Assembly (NCBI GenBank): GCA_964446945.1
Contig: CAYUQO010000006.1
Span: 62,001-126,000 of the forward strand
Source of the DNA: CAIYRG01 sp964446945
Lineage (GTDB): Bacteria; Pseudomonadota; Alphaproteobacteria; Micropepsales; Micropepsaceae
Direction of reading: 5' to 3'
Length of the DNA: 64,000 nucleotides
Shown here: piece after piece, positions 26,080-36,155 of the stretch
Layout: every line of letters begins with the position of its first letter
How positions within the stretch are numbered: the first letter of the stretch is position 1
Program-made: the position numbers and the translations under genes
Notes under the pieces: model-generated
Database searches by the model: none
What the model saw: the letters and a program-made list of their open reading frames with translations, nothing else
Told to the model about the DNA's origin: nothing

Positions 26080-27191
26080 ACGCAGTGGGGTCGCGGACGG
26101 ATCTGATGCTGGACTTTCTCGCCGGCGCGGGCTGGGGCGCGGCGGAACGCCGCCCATTGCCAGGCGATGCGTCCACGCGGCGGTATATCCGCCTGCATCT
26201 CGGCGAACGCACCGCGATGCTGATGGACCAGCCGCAGAACGTGGAATCGGCCACCGCGCCCGCGACGGCAACACCGGATCAGCGCCGGGCGCTTGGTTAC
26301 AATGCGTTGGCACGCCTCGCCGGCGCCGATTGCGGACGGTTCATCGCCACCGCCGATTATTTGCGCCGCTGCGGGTTGAAAGCCCCCGAAATCTACGCCG
26401 CGGACATTTCCCACGGATTTCTCGTGATCGAGGATCTGGGAAACGATCTCTACACGGATATTTTACATCAGGATGGCGACGAACGGAAGCTGTATGAGGC
26501 AGCGATCGACGCGCTTATTGCGCTGCATGAGCTGCCGGCCCCGGCGCAGCTGTCGGCGGAAAAGCCTTTGTTCCCCTACGACGATGCGGCAATGCTGGCG
26601 GAAATCGACCTGTTGACAGATTGGTTCTTTCCGCTGGCGCTGGGCCGCGCGGCCGATGCGGACGAAGCCGCGCATCACCGCGCTCTGTGGAGTGCTGCGC
26701 TCAAGCACCTTGACGGCGGGCCGAAAGTGTTCGTGCACCGCGATTATCATGCACAAAATCTTCTGTGGCGGGGATCGCTGTCGGGTCTGGCGCGCGTCGG
26801 CATCATCGATTTTCAGGACGCTGTCTCCGGCTCGCCGGCTTATGACGTCGTTTCACTGCTCGAAGATGCAAGGCGCGACGTTTCTCCGGAACTCAGTGAC
26901 GCGATGACCGCGCATTATCTCGGACGCAGCCGCTGCGGCGGCAGTCCGGGAAATCGCGACCATTTCCGGGCAAGTGCTGCTGTGCTCGCGGCCCAGCGCA
27001 ACGTGAAGATCGCCGGGATTTTTGCGCGGCTGGCCAAGCGTGACTCAAAGCCGCGCTATCTCGCGCATCTGCCGCGCGTCTGGCGCTATCTGGAACGCGA
27101 TCTTCGCCATGAAGTGCTGGCGCCGGTGAAGGACTGGTACGACGCAAAGATCCCGGCGCAGGCGCGCAATATCGGCGCGAGTGTGCCGTGA
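26076..27191 (+). CDS. amgK: Anomeric N-acetylmuramate/N-acetylglucosamine kinase AmgK
   Basis: Aminoglycoside-phosphotransferase-fold kinase of 371 residues that phosphorylates MurNAc (and GlcNAc) at C1 in peptidoglycan recycling. The catalytic loop is VFVHRDYHAQNLLW and the metal-binding motif IIDFQDAVSGSPAYDVVSLLED. Family assignment rests on the fold plus the directly following murU. ATG overlaps the tsaE stop (ATGA). An upstream in-frame start inside tsaE is not credible. With MurU it would salvage MurNAc to UDP-MurNAc, bypassing MurA. Confidence 0.9.
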   Translation: MNAVGSRTDLMLDFLAGAGWGAAERRPLPGDASTRRYIRLHLGERTAMLMDQPQNVESATAPATATPDQRRALGYNALARLAGADCGRFIATADYLRRCGLKAPEIYAADISHGFLVIEDLGNDLYTDILHQDGDERKLYEAAIDALIALHELPAPAQLSAEKPLFPYDDAAMLAEIDLLTDWFFPLALGRAADADEAAHHRALWSAALKHLDGGPKVFVHRDYHAQNLLWRGSLSGLARVGIIDFQDAVSGSPAYDVVSLLEDARRDVSPELSDAMTAHYLGRSRCGGSPGNRDHFRASAAVLAAQRNVKIAGIFARLAKRDSKPRYLAHLPRVWRYLERDLRHEVLAPVKDWYDAKIPAQARNIGASVP

Positions 27192-27925
27192 CCCGTCTGC
27201 GGCGAGCGATGATCCTTGCGGCCGGGCTCGGAACCCGGATGGCCCCGCTCACTCTGGAGACACCCAAGCCGCTGATTAAACTTGATGGGAAGCCTCTGAT
27301 CGACCACGCCATCGAGCGCCTCGTTGCAGGCGGCGTCGATTTCATTGTCGTCAATGTCCATTACAAGGCGGACCAACTGGTCGAACATATCAATCGCAAG
27401 CGCACGGAGCTTCCCAAAGTCAAATTCGTCATTTCGGATGAGACGGAGGAATTGCTCGACACCGGCGCAGGCGTGCGGAAAGCATTGCCGCTGTTCGAGG
27501 ACGAAGCTTTCCTCACCTACAATTCGGATTCGCTGTGGATCGAAGGCATGGGATCATCGATCACACGGATGCAGTCGCGGTGGAATCCGGAAACGATGGA
27601 TGCGCTGATGCTGCTGGCGCCCTGCGCCACCGCGATCGGTTATGACGGGCGCGGCGATTTCGAGATGGATGCCTGGGGCCGCCTGAAACGGCGTCCCGAG
27701 ATGAACATCGCTCCCTTTGTCTGGACCGGCGTGCAGATCGTCCAAAGCCGTCTTTTTCAGGACGCGCCGCAAGGACGGTTTTCGATCAATCGCCAGTGGG
27801 ATCGCTCGATGTCGGAAGGACGGCTCTGGGGCGTACGCCTGGATGGGGTGTGGATCCACGTCGGAACGCCGCAGGCGCTGGAAGAGGCGGAAGAATTCCT
27901 CCGTGATCTTGCACGCGAGCCATGA
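27188..27925 (+). CDS. murU: N-acetylmuramate-1-phosphate uridylyltransferase MurU
   Basis: Nucleotidyltransferase of 245 residues with the sugar-nucleotide signature MILAAGLGTRMAPLTLETPKPLIKLDGKPLIDH, the NSDSLW metal motif and the C-terminal IHVGTPQALEEAEEF. It converts MurNAc-1-P plus UTP to UDP-MurNAc, using the product of AmgK. GTG start overlapping the amgK stop (GTGA). It overlaps addB on the other side. Confidence 0.92.
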   Translation: MTRLRRAMILAAGLGTRMAPLTLETPKPLIKLDGKPLIDHAIERLVAGGVDFIVVNVHYKADQLVEHINRKRTELPKVKFVISDETEELLDTGAGVRKALPLFEDEAFLTYNSDSLWIEGMGSSITRMQSRWNPETMDALMLLAPCATAIGYDGRGDFEMDAWGRLKRRPEMNIAPFVWTGVQIVQSRLFQDAPQGRFSINRQWDRSMSEGRLWGVRLDGVWIHVGTPQALEEAEEFLRDLAREP

Positions 27926-30882
27926 GCAGGCTGCGGCAGCCACAACTTTTCACCATCCCCTCCGGCATTCCTTTCGCGCGGGCCTTATGCGCAGGCATCA
28001 TTGAGCGTGCAGGCGATGGTCCGCTGGCGCTCGCCGATACCCTGGTTTTGGTTCCGACGCGCCGCGCCACACGCGCCTTGCGCGAGGCTTTCGCCACGGC
28101 GCTTGATGGCGCCGCATTGCTGCCCCGGATCATCGCGCTTGCCGACGTCGATGACGAGGCAGATGCGGCCGATCCAGCCGGAACCCTGGAGGATTTGCCG
28201 GCGATTGCGCCACTGCGCCGGCATCTGTTGCTTGCCAATCTGGTCCAGCACTGGGGCGCAGCGCGTGGAACACCAATCGGGCTTCATCAGGCGTTGAATT
28301 CGGCGGGAGAGCTTGGCGATTTTCTCGACGAGGCGATCACGCAAGGCGCCGACCTGTCGCGGCTGGCCGATTTGGCCCCAGCCGACCTCGCCGCCCACTG
28401 GAGCGAGGTGGTGTCGTTCCTCAACATTGTTGCCGTTCAATGGCCAAAGCTGCTGGAAGCAAAGAACGCGACCGAGGCCGCCGCCAATCGCGACCGGAAT
28501 CTTCTCGCGCTGGCGCGAAAACTGGCGGCCGCACCGCCGAAAGCACCGGTCATTGCCGCGGGCTCAACGGGTTCGATTCCGGCGACCGCGCAACTGCTCA
28601 AAACGGTTGCCTTTCTTCCGACGGGTGCTGTCGTATTGCCCGGCCTCGATACGCATCTTGACGAAGAAGCGTGGCAGGCCATCGACCCGACGCATCCGCA
28701 ATATGGTTTGAATCGGCTGTTGGCCCATATCGGCGCGGCGCGTGACCAGGTCAGACTGTGGTCGCCGCTGCCGGGATCATGGCCTGAACGAAATCTTCGC
28801 GTGACGTTTCTCAGCGAGGCTTTGCGGCCGCCACCCACCACAGATGCATGGCGCGATTTTGTTGGAGCATCGCGCGGCGACGCGGCTGCCGCGATGAGAA
28901 ACCTGTCGCTGATCGAAGCTCGCAACACCCGCGAAGAAGCCGCTGTCATCGCTTGTGCGATGCGCGAGGCGCTTGAGACTCCTGGCCGCACGGCCGCTCT
29001 GGTGACTCCCGATCGCGATCTCGCTCGGCGTGTCGCAGCCGAATTGCGGCGCTGGGACATCGCGATAGACGATTCGGCCGGCGTGCCGCTTGCCAGCACC
29101 AGGCCCGGGACATTTCTCGCGCTGTTGGCGCATGCCGCTGCCGAGCGCTTTGCGCCAATACCGCTGCTCGCACTTTTTAAGCATCCGCTCGCATCGGGTG
29201 GCGAAGATACAGCGTCATTCCGCCACAAAGTGCGCGAGTTGGAACGTTTCGCCTTGCGCGGGTTGCGGCCCGATGCAGGCCTGAAAGGGATTGCCCTTCG
29301 CCTGAACGCAGAGAAAACGCCTGCTGCCGTGCGGAACTGGTTCGCAAAGCTGGCGCAGATGCTCGAGGCATTCGCTGCGGCGGTGGAGCAAAGCGATGCC
29401 GATCTTGGTGAACTGGCACAAAGTCATGCCGCTGCGGCCGAGGCACTCGCCGCAACCGCAACGGCTTCCGGCGCTGCTCAACTGTGGAGCGGCCCGGCAG
29501 GAGAATCCGCCGCCGGTTTGCTGAGCGAAATCACACGTGACGGCAATGGCACCATGCTTCGCCCGGCCGGTCATTACGCCGAAATCTGGACCGAACTGGC
29601 GCAAAAGCGCGCGGTGCGGACGCCATATAATCTGCATCCTCGACTTTCGATTCTGGGCCCGTTGGAAGCGCGCCTGCTCGACTTCGATCTGGTCATCCTC
29701 GGCGGTTTGAACGAAGGCAAATGGCCGGCACAGACATCGAGCGATCCGTGGCTGTCCCGGCCCATGCGCCGGACATTGGGACTGGAATCGCCGGAACGGC
29801 GCATTGGTCTGGCCGCGCACGACTTTGCGTCACTGGCCGCATCGCGCACCGTGTTGCTGACGCGGTCGCAAAAAGAGAATGGCAGTCCGGCCGTGCCATC
29901 ACGTTGGCTGTTGCGATTGTCGCAGCTCGCGCTTGGGCTGGATGCAAAACATCTGCTCGGCACACGCAACGAACTGGTGAATTGGGCCGGCGAACTGGAT
30001 CGTGCAGCTTCCATTCCGCGTGCGTCTCGCCCTGCTCCAACGCCGCCCACCGCCGTACGGCCACGATCGCTCTCGGTCACCGAGATCGAAACCTGGATTC
30101 GCGATCCATATGCGCTTTACGCGAGACACGTGCTGCGATTGCGGCCGCTGGATCCGCTTGATCAGGAGCCCGGGCCAGCCGAACGCGGCACCGCCATTCA
30201 CCGCGCATTGGAAAAATTCTTGAGCAGTTTTCCCGATTCACTGCCCGCCGATGCGGCCGATGAGCTGTTGCGACTGGGGCGGGAAGCATTTGTCAGAGCG
30301 GGAGCCGATTCACCGGTGCTCGCATTGTGGATGCCGCGCTTCGAGCGCGCGGCGCAGTGGTTTGCCGATTTCGAACGCGCGCGCCGCAAGAAAATCGAAC
30401 GCAGCATGATCGAGGTCAAGGGTGTAATGCCCGTCACCTGCAGCTTCGGTTTTGAACTCAGGGGCCGCGCCGATCGTATCGACATGACTGAAACCGGGCA
30501 GGCATCAATCCTCGATTACAAAACCGGCCGTGTGCCCAGCGGTAAACAAATCGAATCGTTGCTGGCTCCGCAATTGCCGCTGGAAGGCGCGATGCTGCTT
30601 GCCGGGGCTTTCGGCGATACCAAAATCTCGAGCCTTGCAGAGTTTGTGCATGTTCAACTCACGGGTGGCGATCCACCGGGCCGGGAATGCATCGCTGAAC
30701 CGGACGCGAACCAACTGGCCGCTGCGGCGCGCCGGCTGCTGGAAAATCTGGTCACGCGGTATGAGAATCCCGAAGAACCATACCGTTCGCGTGTTGCGCC
30801 GTTCCGGCTGAGGGAAACCGGCGATTACGACCACCTGGCGCGTGTGCGCGAATGGTGGGATTCCGAGGATGGCGACGGATGA
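27922..30882 (+). CDS. addB: Double-strand break repair protein AddB
   Basis: Subunit of the AddAB helicase-nuclease (RecBCD counterpart) that processes DNA ends for RecA. The 986-residue protein has the N-terminal inactivated-helicase region and a C-terminal RecB-like nuclease domain: GTAIHRALEKFL supplies the His and LDYKTGRVPSGKQIE the Asp/Lys pair. I see no four-Cys iron-sulfur cluster signature in the nuclease domain, unlike Bacillus AddB. ATG overlaps the murU stop, and its stop overlaps the addA start. Confidence 0.95.
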   Translation: MSRLRQPQLFTIPSGIPFARALCAGIIERAGDGPLALADTLVLVPTRRATRALREAFATALDGAALLPRIIALADVDDEADAADPAGTLEDLPAIAPLRRHLLLANLVQHWGAARGTPIGLHQALNSAGELGDFLDEAITQGADLSRLADLAPADLAAHWSEVVSFLNIVAVQWPKLLEAKNATEAAANRDRNLLALARKLAAAPPKAPVIAAGSTGSIPATAQLLKTVAFLPTGAVVLPGLDTHLDEEAWQAIDPTHPQYGLNRLLAHIGAARDQVRLWSPLPGSWPERNLRVTFLSEALRPPPTTDAWRDFVGASRGDAAAAMRNLSLIEARNTREEAAVIACAMREALETPGRTAALVTPDRDLARRVAAELRRWDIAIDDSAGVPLASTRPGTFLALLAHAAAERFAPIPLLALFKHPLASGGEDTASFRHKVRELERFALRGLRPDAGLKGIALRLNAEKTPAAVRNWFAKLAQMLEAFAAAVEQSDADLGELAQSHAAAAEALAATATASGAAQLWSGPAGESAAGLLSEITRDGNGTMLRPAGHYAEIWTELAQKRAVRTPYNLHPRLSILGPLEARLLDFDLVILGGLNEGKWPAQTSSDPWLSRPMRRTLGLESPERRIGLAAHDFASLAASRTVLLTRSQKENGSPAVPSRWLLRLSQLALGLDAKHLLGTRNELVNWAGELDRAASIPRASRPAPTPPTAVRPRSLSVTEIETWIRDPYALYARHVLRLRPLDPLDQEPGPAERGTAIHRALEKFLSSFPDSLPADAADELLRLGREAFVRAGADSPVLALWMPRFERAAQWFADFERARRKKIERSMIEVKGVMPVTCSFGFELRGRADRIDMTETGQASILDYKTGRVPSGKQIESLLAPQLPLEGAMLLAGAFGDTKISSLAEFVHVQLTGGDPPGRECIAEPDANQLAAAARRLLENLVTRYENPEEPYRSRVAPFRLRETGDYDHLARVREWWDSEDGDG

Positions 30883-33800
30883 GTGTCACCGCCCGGGATG
30901 CAACCGATCCTCGCAATTTCGCCTGGATCTCGGCCAATGCCGGGTCGGGCAAGACTCGCCTTTTGACAGACCGGGTGACGCGCCTGCTGCTGCGCGGCGC
31001 GGATGTGTCGCGCATTCTTTGCCTGACTTACACGAAGGCGGCTGCGGCCGAGATGGCGAGCCGGCTTTTCGACCGGCTTGGCGCCTGGGCCTTGCTGCCG
31101 GATGACAGATTGCTGGAACAGCTCGAGGATATCGGGGCCGGCCCACAGGAATGCAGCGACCTGAAACTCGCACGCCGGCTGTTTGCGCAGGCGCTGGAAA
31201 CCCCGGGCGGGCTGAAGATTCAGACCATACATGCTTTCTGCCAGAGTCTGCTGGCGCGCTTTCCCGTGGAGGCCGGAATTCCGGCGAGATTCTCCGTTCT
31301 GGATGACCGGGATGCCGCCGGATCACTCGAGGAATCCAGGAATTTTGTACTGGAGAAAGCAGCAGCCGGCCATGCAGTCCTGGCAAGAGCAATCGGGCTT
31401 CTCGCGTCACGTGCCAACGACGGCCGGTTTGCCGATATTCTGAACTCGGCGATCGTCGGGCGCGGCAAATTGCAAACCCTGCTGTCGCTGCACGGCCGAA
31501 ATCCGGAAGGTTTCTTCCACCATTTGCGGAAAGTGCTGGACGTTGCCGAAGGCGACACCGAAGAGGCGGTGCGGTTCCGGCTATGCAAAGAACTGGCGGC
31601 TGAGAAACGTCAATTCGAGATCGCTGCAGAGCTGTTATCCAGGGGAGCCAAGTCTGATCGGCAGTTGTCGGAGCGCCTGACTGGTTTCGTCAAAGGCGGG
31701 ATGACCGCGGATCACTGCGACCAGCTGAGAAGCGCGTTTTTTACGACCGAAGGCACACCCCGGAAGACGCTCGTCACCAAAAAAACGGCCGAGGCCAACC
31801 CGAATGCGGCGGCGTGGCTCGAGACGGTGAGAGACAGGGTGGTGGACGCCGACGATCAGCAACGGCGCATCGCCACAGCTCGTATGACCGAAGCGGTTCT
31901 GCGGGTCGCATTCGCGGTCTTCGACCGGTACCGCCAAATCAAGCAGGCGCGATCCGCACTGGATTATGACGATCTTATCACCGCTACCATTCGCCTGCTC
32001 GATAGCGCCGAGGCGGCGCAATGGGTTCTCTATAAACTCGACGGCGGCATCGACCACATTCTCTTCGATGAAGGCCAGGACACAAGCCGCGAGCAATGGC
32101 AGATCGTGTCGCGGCTGGCTGAGGAATTCTTTGCTGGTCAGGGCGCACGCCCTGAGTCACGGACCCGCAGGCTATTCGTCGTGGGCGACGAGAAGCAATC
32201 GATTTTCAGTTTCCAGGGCGCGGAGCCGGCAGCATTCGGGGAGTATCGCGACAGGTTCAGATCACAGGCGGATGGCGGTGGTTTGCCGTTCATCGATTAC
32301 CGTCCGGCGATCTCGCGGCGCAGCGCGACCACCATTTTGGAATTTGTGGATGCTGTATTCGCCACCGACGCAGCGCGGGACGGGCTGACATCCGGACGCG
32401 ATTTGATCCACCACGATGCGGACCGAAGTGACCCGGGGCGGGTTGAAATCTGGCCTTTGGTGCCGTCGCCCGAACGGAAGGAGTTTGTGCCTCTGGCGCC
32501 TGTAGATGCGATCCAGCCTGGCTCGCACAGCATCCTCGCGGCGCGCATCGCCGATCGTATCGCCGGCTGGCTCAAGCAGGGGATTTGCGTTCCCGGCGGC
32601 GATCCGGTCACGGCAGGCGACATCATGATTCTGGTACGCCGCCGGAACGCATTCAGCGAAGAAATGATTCGCGAATTGCTCGACCGGGGCGTGCCCGTTG
32701 CCGGCGCGGACCGAATGGTGCTGCTCGAACAGCTTGCAATCATGGATATGGTGGCGCTTGGCCATTTTGCCCTGCTGCCGGAAGACGATCTCAATCTGGC
32801 GGCGCTGCTGAAGTCGCCACTGGCCGGTTTTACGGAACAGGACCTCTATGATCTGGCGCAGCCGCGCAAAGCCACACTGTGGGACGAACTTTGCGCGCGT
32901 GCGGCTGAACGGCCGGTATTCACCGAAGCGCATGCGTTCCTGGCCAACGCGCTGTCAGATGCGGACCAGGTGCCGCCGTTCGAATTCTATTCCCGCATAC
33001 TCAATCGCGGGGCGCGCGCCCGTCTCGTGGCTCGTCTGGGTGTCGAAACCGACGATGCCGTCGACGAATTTCTGGCGCTCGCACTGGCGCATGAACGCGC
33101 CCACGCGCCATCGCTTCAGTCGTTCCTCGCGTGGTTTGCGGAAGGTGCAGGCGAAGTAAAGCGCGATATGGAACAAGCGGGCGGTGCGGTACGGATCATG
33201 ACCGTGCACGGCGCCAAAGGCCTGGAAGCGAAAGTGGTGTTTCTGCCAGACACCTTCCAAACACCGAACTACGAGGCGCGCGGCAATCTTCTCTTCACGG
33301 ATGATTGCGTATTTTTCGGCATGCCGGCTCATCTCGAATGCGGTGCAGTCGCCACGGCAAAGGAAGCGGCGCATGCGCGCGAAATGCGCGAATACCGGCG
33401 CCTGCTCTATGTCGCAGCAACGCGCGCCCGCGACGCGCTCATCGTGTGCGGTTACCACACCGGCAATCGCAAGGATCCGGCGCCGGAGTGCTGGTATTCG
33501 CTGTTGCATGCTGCCGGAAAAACACTTGGCCGGGCGGAAGTCATTGACAGTGAAGAGATCATCGCGATCGGATCACCATTCAGCTCGTCCGCGCCGGGGA
33601 ACGCGAGTCCCAGGGTGGCAACAATGCCGCGCTTTTTGCGTGAACCCGCGGCGCCGGAGCCAATCACACCCCTGCTCCGGCCGTCGCGGATTCCCGGCCT
33701 GGAAGAGCCCTTGGGCGCTTCACCGGTGGGGCAGAAGCCGCAACGCTTTCGCCGCGGGCTTTTGATGCACTCACTGCTCGCAAAAATTCCGGACCTTCCG

Positions 33801-34283
33801 CGCGACCAACGGGACAGCACGGGACTGGCATGGCTTGCACGGCAGGGGGTCACGGGGGCCGAAGCGACGTCACTGCTCGAGGATGTGCAGCGGATTCTCG
33901 ATGCGCCGCAATTTTCACCGCTGTTCAGCGATGACAGCCGGGCAGAAGTGGCGATCACCGCCCGGTTCCCTGAACTCGGCAATGCACAGATCAGCGGCCA
34001 GATCGACCGCCTGGCGGTCAGCGGCAACTCGGTGCTGATCGCGGACTTCAAGACGAATCGCGACGTGCCCGGCAGTCCCAACGAGGTGCCACGGCTGTAC
34101 CTCGTGCAGATGGCGCTCTATCGCGCGGCGTTGCGGAAAATCTATTCAGGTAAAGATGTTGCCTGCGCCCTGATCTGGACCGATTCGGCCCTGCTGATGC
34201 CGCTCCCGGACGAATTACTCGACCGGGAGATGCTCAGACTCGCCGCAATATCTGCCGCGGAAGCGCAACTTGACCCCAACTGA
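30879..34283 (+). CDS. addA: Double-strand break repair helicase AddA
   Basis: UvrD-type helicase plus nuclease, 1134 residues. Motif I is ISANAGSGKTRLL, motif II FDEGQDTS, motif III VVGDEKQSIFSFQGAEP, motif V MTVHGAKGLEAKVVFLPD and motif VI LLYVAATRARD. The C-terminal nuclease motif is LIADFKTNRDVP. I take the ATG at 30879, which overlaps the addB stop by four bases; the nine-codon upstream extension is unlikely. It works with AddB to resect double-strand breaks. Confidence 0.96.
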   Translation: MSVTARDATDPRNFAWISANAGSGKTRLLTDRVTRLLLRGADVSRILCLTYTKAAAAEMASRLFDRLGAWALLPDDRLLEQLEDIGAGPQECSDLKLARRLFAQALETPGGLKIQTIHAFCQSLLARFPVEAGIPARFSVLDDRDAAGSLEESRNFVLEKAAAGHAVLARAIGLLASRANDGRFADILNSAIVGRGKLQTLLSLHGRNPEGFFHHLRKVLDVAEGDTEEAVRFRLCKELAAEKRQFEIAAELLSRGAKSDRQLSERLTGFVKGGMTADHCDQLRSAFFTTEGTPRKTLVTKKTAEANPNAAAWLETVRDRVVDADDQQRRIATARMTEAVLRVAFAVFDRYRQIKQARSALDYDDLITATIRLLDSAEAAQWVLYKLDGGIDHILFDEGQDTSREQWQIVSRLAEEFFAGQGARPESRTRRLFVVGDEKQSIFSFQGAEPAAFGEYRDRFRSQADGGGLPFIDYRPAISRRSATTILEFVDAVFATDAARDGLTSGRDLIHHDADRSDPGRVEIWPLVPSPERKEFVPLAPVDAIQPGSHSILAARIADRIAGWLKQGICVPGGDPVTAGDIMILVRRRNAFSEEMIRELLDRGVPVAGADRMVLLEQLAIMDMVALGHFALLPEDDLNLAALLKSPLAGFTEQDLYDLAQPRKATLWDELCARAAERPVFTEAHAFLANALSDADQVPPFEFYSRILNRGARARLVARLGVETDDAVDEFLALALAHERAHAPSLQSFLAWFAEGAGEVKRDMEQAGGAVRIMTVHGAKGLEAKVVFLPDTFQTPNYEARGNLLFTDDCVFFGMPAHLECGAVATAKEAAHAREMREYRRLLYVAATRARDALIVCGYHTGNRKDPAPECWYSLLHAAGKTLGRAEVIDSEEIIAIGSPFSSSAPGNASPRVATMPRFLREPAAPEPITPLLRPSRIPGLEEPLGASPVGQKPQRFRRGLLMHSLLAKIPDLPRDQRDSTGLAWLARQGVTGAEATSLLEDVQRILDAPQFSPLFSDDSRAEVAITARFPELGNAQISGQIDRLAVSGNSVLIADFKTNRDVPGSPNEVPRLYLVQMALYRAALRKIYSGKDVACALIWTDSALLMPLPDELLDREMLRLAAISAAEAQLDPN

Positions 34284-34298
34284 TTGCGTTCCTAAATA
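34270..34298 (+). promoter_or_regulatory. Predicted trxA promoter overlapping the end of addA
   Basis: TTGACC (34270-34275), a 17-base spacer, then TAAATA (34293-34298), 32 bases before the trxA ATG. The -35 lies within the last codons of addA. Confidence 0.55.
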
Positions 34299-34329
34299 TT
34301 GTTGTTAAAGACCCATAACAGAGGCATTC

Positions 34330-34650
34330 ATGGCTCAGAAAACCGTCACCGATCAAAGCTTCCAGACCGATGTTCTCGATTCGCGAACGCCGGTCGTGGT
34401 GGATTTCTGGGCCGAATGGTGCGGCCCCTGCCGCATGATCGCCCCATCCCTCGAAGAGCTTGCCAGTGAATATGACGGCAAGGTCACGGTCGCGAAGATG
34501 AATATCGACGAGAACCCGCAAACCCCGACACGTTATGGCGTGCGCGGGATTCCGACGCTGATGATCTTCCGCAACGGTCAGGTCACAGCGACCAAGATCG
34601 GCGCGTTGCCCAAAACCAAAATCAAGGAATGGATCGACGCCTCGATTTGA
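34330..34650 (+). CDS. trxA: Thioredoxin
   Basis: A 106-residue classical thioredoxin with the redox-active Cys31 and Cys34 in FWAEWCGPCRMIAPSLEE, the buried Asp25, and the cis-Pro segment RGIPTLMIF. It reduces disulfides in the cytosol. Placement after addA is the usual order in Hyphomicrobiales; its own promoter is visible upstream. Confidence 0.97.
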   Translation: MAQKTVTDQSFQTDVLDSRTPVVVDFWAEWCGPCRMIAPSLEELASEYDGKVTVAKMNIDENPQTPTRYGVRGIPTLMIFRNGQVTATKIGALPKTKIKEWIDASI

Positions 34651-34707
34651 GAGGCGCTGCCGTCGAACGTCGTTTCAGGTTGCAGTAGCACAAAAAAAGA
34701 CCTTCTC

Positions 34708-34830
34708 GCGCCGCAGACGCGGCGCGGATGCCCGCACGCGGCGCATAGCGCCGCGGCAGGACCAAAAAAGTGAGGCGCGCAAAGCGTGCCGGGCCTTCCC
34801 TCGCGTTGCTGCGCAACGCTCGCCGGGAAT
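34708..34830. repeat. Mosaic intergenic hairpin element between trxA and folC
   Basis: Contains GCGCCGC-AGAC-GCGGCGC (34708-34725), identical to a hairpin at 46511-46528, then a GCGCC-rich hairpin, a CCAAAAAAGTGAGGCGCGCAAAG stretch resembling module Z with its A-rich lead, and a GCGTTGC/GCAACGC hairpin. It separates convergent trxA and folC and is a probable bidirectional terminator. Confidence 0.75.
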
Positions 34831-34841
34831 GACAAAAATTT

Positions 34842-36155
34842 TTACGAGTTGTCGCGCAGCACCTGCCCCGCGAGATAAAGCGAGCCGCAGATCAGGATAC
34901 GCGGGGAGCCTTCGCGTTCACGAGCGCGGCTCCAGGCCGAGACTTGCATCATGGCGTCGAGCAAATCGTCTGCCGGTGAGGCTTCGAGGCCGGCCATCCG
35001 CGCCGCGTCATAGAGAGCTCCCGCACCGAGCGTCGCCTGCTCTCCGGCGATCGCGATTGTCGTGACATGCTTCGCGATTCCGCGGAATGGCAGCAGATAG
35101 CCAATGGCGTCTTTGGTCTTCAGCATGCCGCAAATCACGTATAGCGGTTTCGGCGCACGCTCCTCGAAATCGGCCATTGTCTGCGCAACTACGGCGCCGC
35201 CATGGGGATTGTGCCCGCCATCGAGCCAGACTTCGGCCCCTTCCGGCGCCGCATCGATCAGAGGCCCGCGCGTGAGCCGCTGCATTCGTGCGGGCCATTC
35301 GACGTTTTTCAGTCCCCATTCGATGCCGTTCTCGGTGGCGTACCGGCCGCCGATGCGGCGCAATGCTGCAATTGCCGTTGATGCATTCGCAATCTGGTGC
35401 CGGCCAGGGAGTTTCGGCAGCGGAAGATCGAGCAGTCCGTCCGAATCCTGATAGACTAGCCGTCCGTGCTCGGCATAACCGGAAAAATCTTCGCCAAAAA
35501 CGTAGAGGGGTGCGCCGAGCTGATCGGCGCGGCGCATCAGGACGGCCTTGGCCTCATCATCCTGGGGCCCGAGAATGGCGTGCCGGCCGGCTTTGATGAT
35601 TCCGGCTTTCTCGGTGGCGATTGCCGCGAGTGAATCGCCGAGGAATTCCTGATGGTCCAGGGCCACGGGCGTAATGCATGCGGCGGCGGGATCGACCACA
35701 TTGGTGGCGTCAAATCGTCCGCCAAGGCCCACTTCCAGAACGCAGATATCCGCGCGATGCCGCGAGAAGGCGAGAAACGCCGCAGCAGTGGTGATTTCGA
35801 AGAAGGTGATGGGCTCCCCGCCATTGGCGATTTCACATTCTTCGAGGGTAGCGGACAGCTCCTCCTCGGAAATCAGGCGGCCGCCAATCCGGATTCTTTC
35901 GTGAAAATGCACCAGATGTGGGGACGTGTAGACGTGCACGCTGTAACCGGACCCTTCCAGCATCGCGCGCAAAAACGCACAGACCGACCCCTTGCCGTTC
36001 GTCCCGGCGACGTGGATCACCGGCGGAATGCGCCGTTCGGGATGGCCCAGCCGTTCCAGCAGGCGCTGGACACGGTCCAGCACCAGATCGATGCGTTTGG
36101 GGTGCAGCGATAAAAGCCTTTGCAGGATGGCGTCGCTGCTTTCGGCAGCGGTCAT
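34842..36155 (-). CDS. folC: Folylpolyglutamate/dihydrofolate synthase FolC
   Basis: Adds glutamate to dihydropteroate and folates, 437 residues. The Mur-ligase-type ATP site is IHVAGTNGKGSVCAFL; the folate/omega-loop segment YTSPHLVHFHERIRIGG and the HQEFLGDSLAAIATEKAGIIK block follow, and DGGHNPHGGAV marks the C-terminal domain. The ATG overlaps the accD stop (ATGA), the typical accD-folC coupling. Confidence 0.96.
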   Translation of the reverse strand: MTAAESSDAILQRLLSLHPKRIDLVLDRVQRLLERLGHPERRIPPVIHVAGTNGKGSVCAFLRAMLEGSGYSVHVYTSPHLVHFHERIRIGGRLISEEELSATLEECEIANGGEPITFFEITTAAAFLAFSRHRADICVLEVGLGGRFDATNVVDPAAACITPVALDHQEFLGDSLAAIATEKAGIIKAGRHAILGPQDDEAKAVLMRRADQLGAPLYVFGEDFSGYAEHGRLVYQDSDGLLDLPLPKLPGRHQIANASTAIAALRRIGGRYATENGIEWGLKNVEWPARMQRLTRGPLIDAAPEGAEVWLDGGHNPHGGAVVAQTMADFEERAPKPLYVICGMLKTKDAIGYLLPFRGIAKHVTTIAIAGEQATLGAGALYDAARMAGLEASPADDLLDAMMQVSAWSRAREREGSPRILICGSLYLAGQVLRDNS

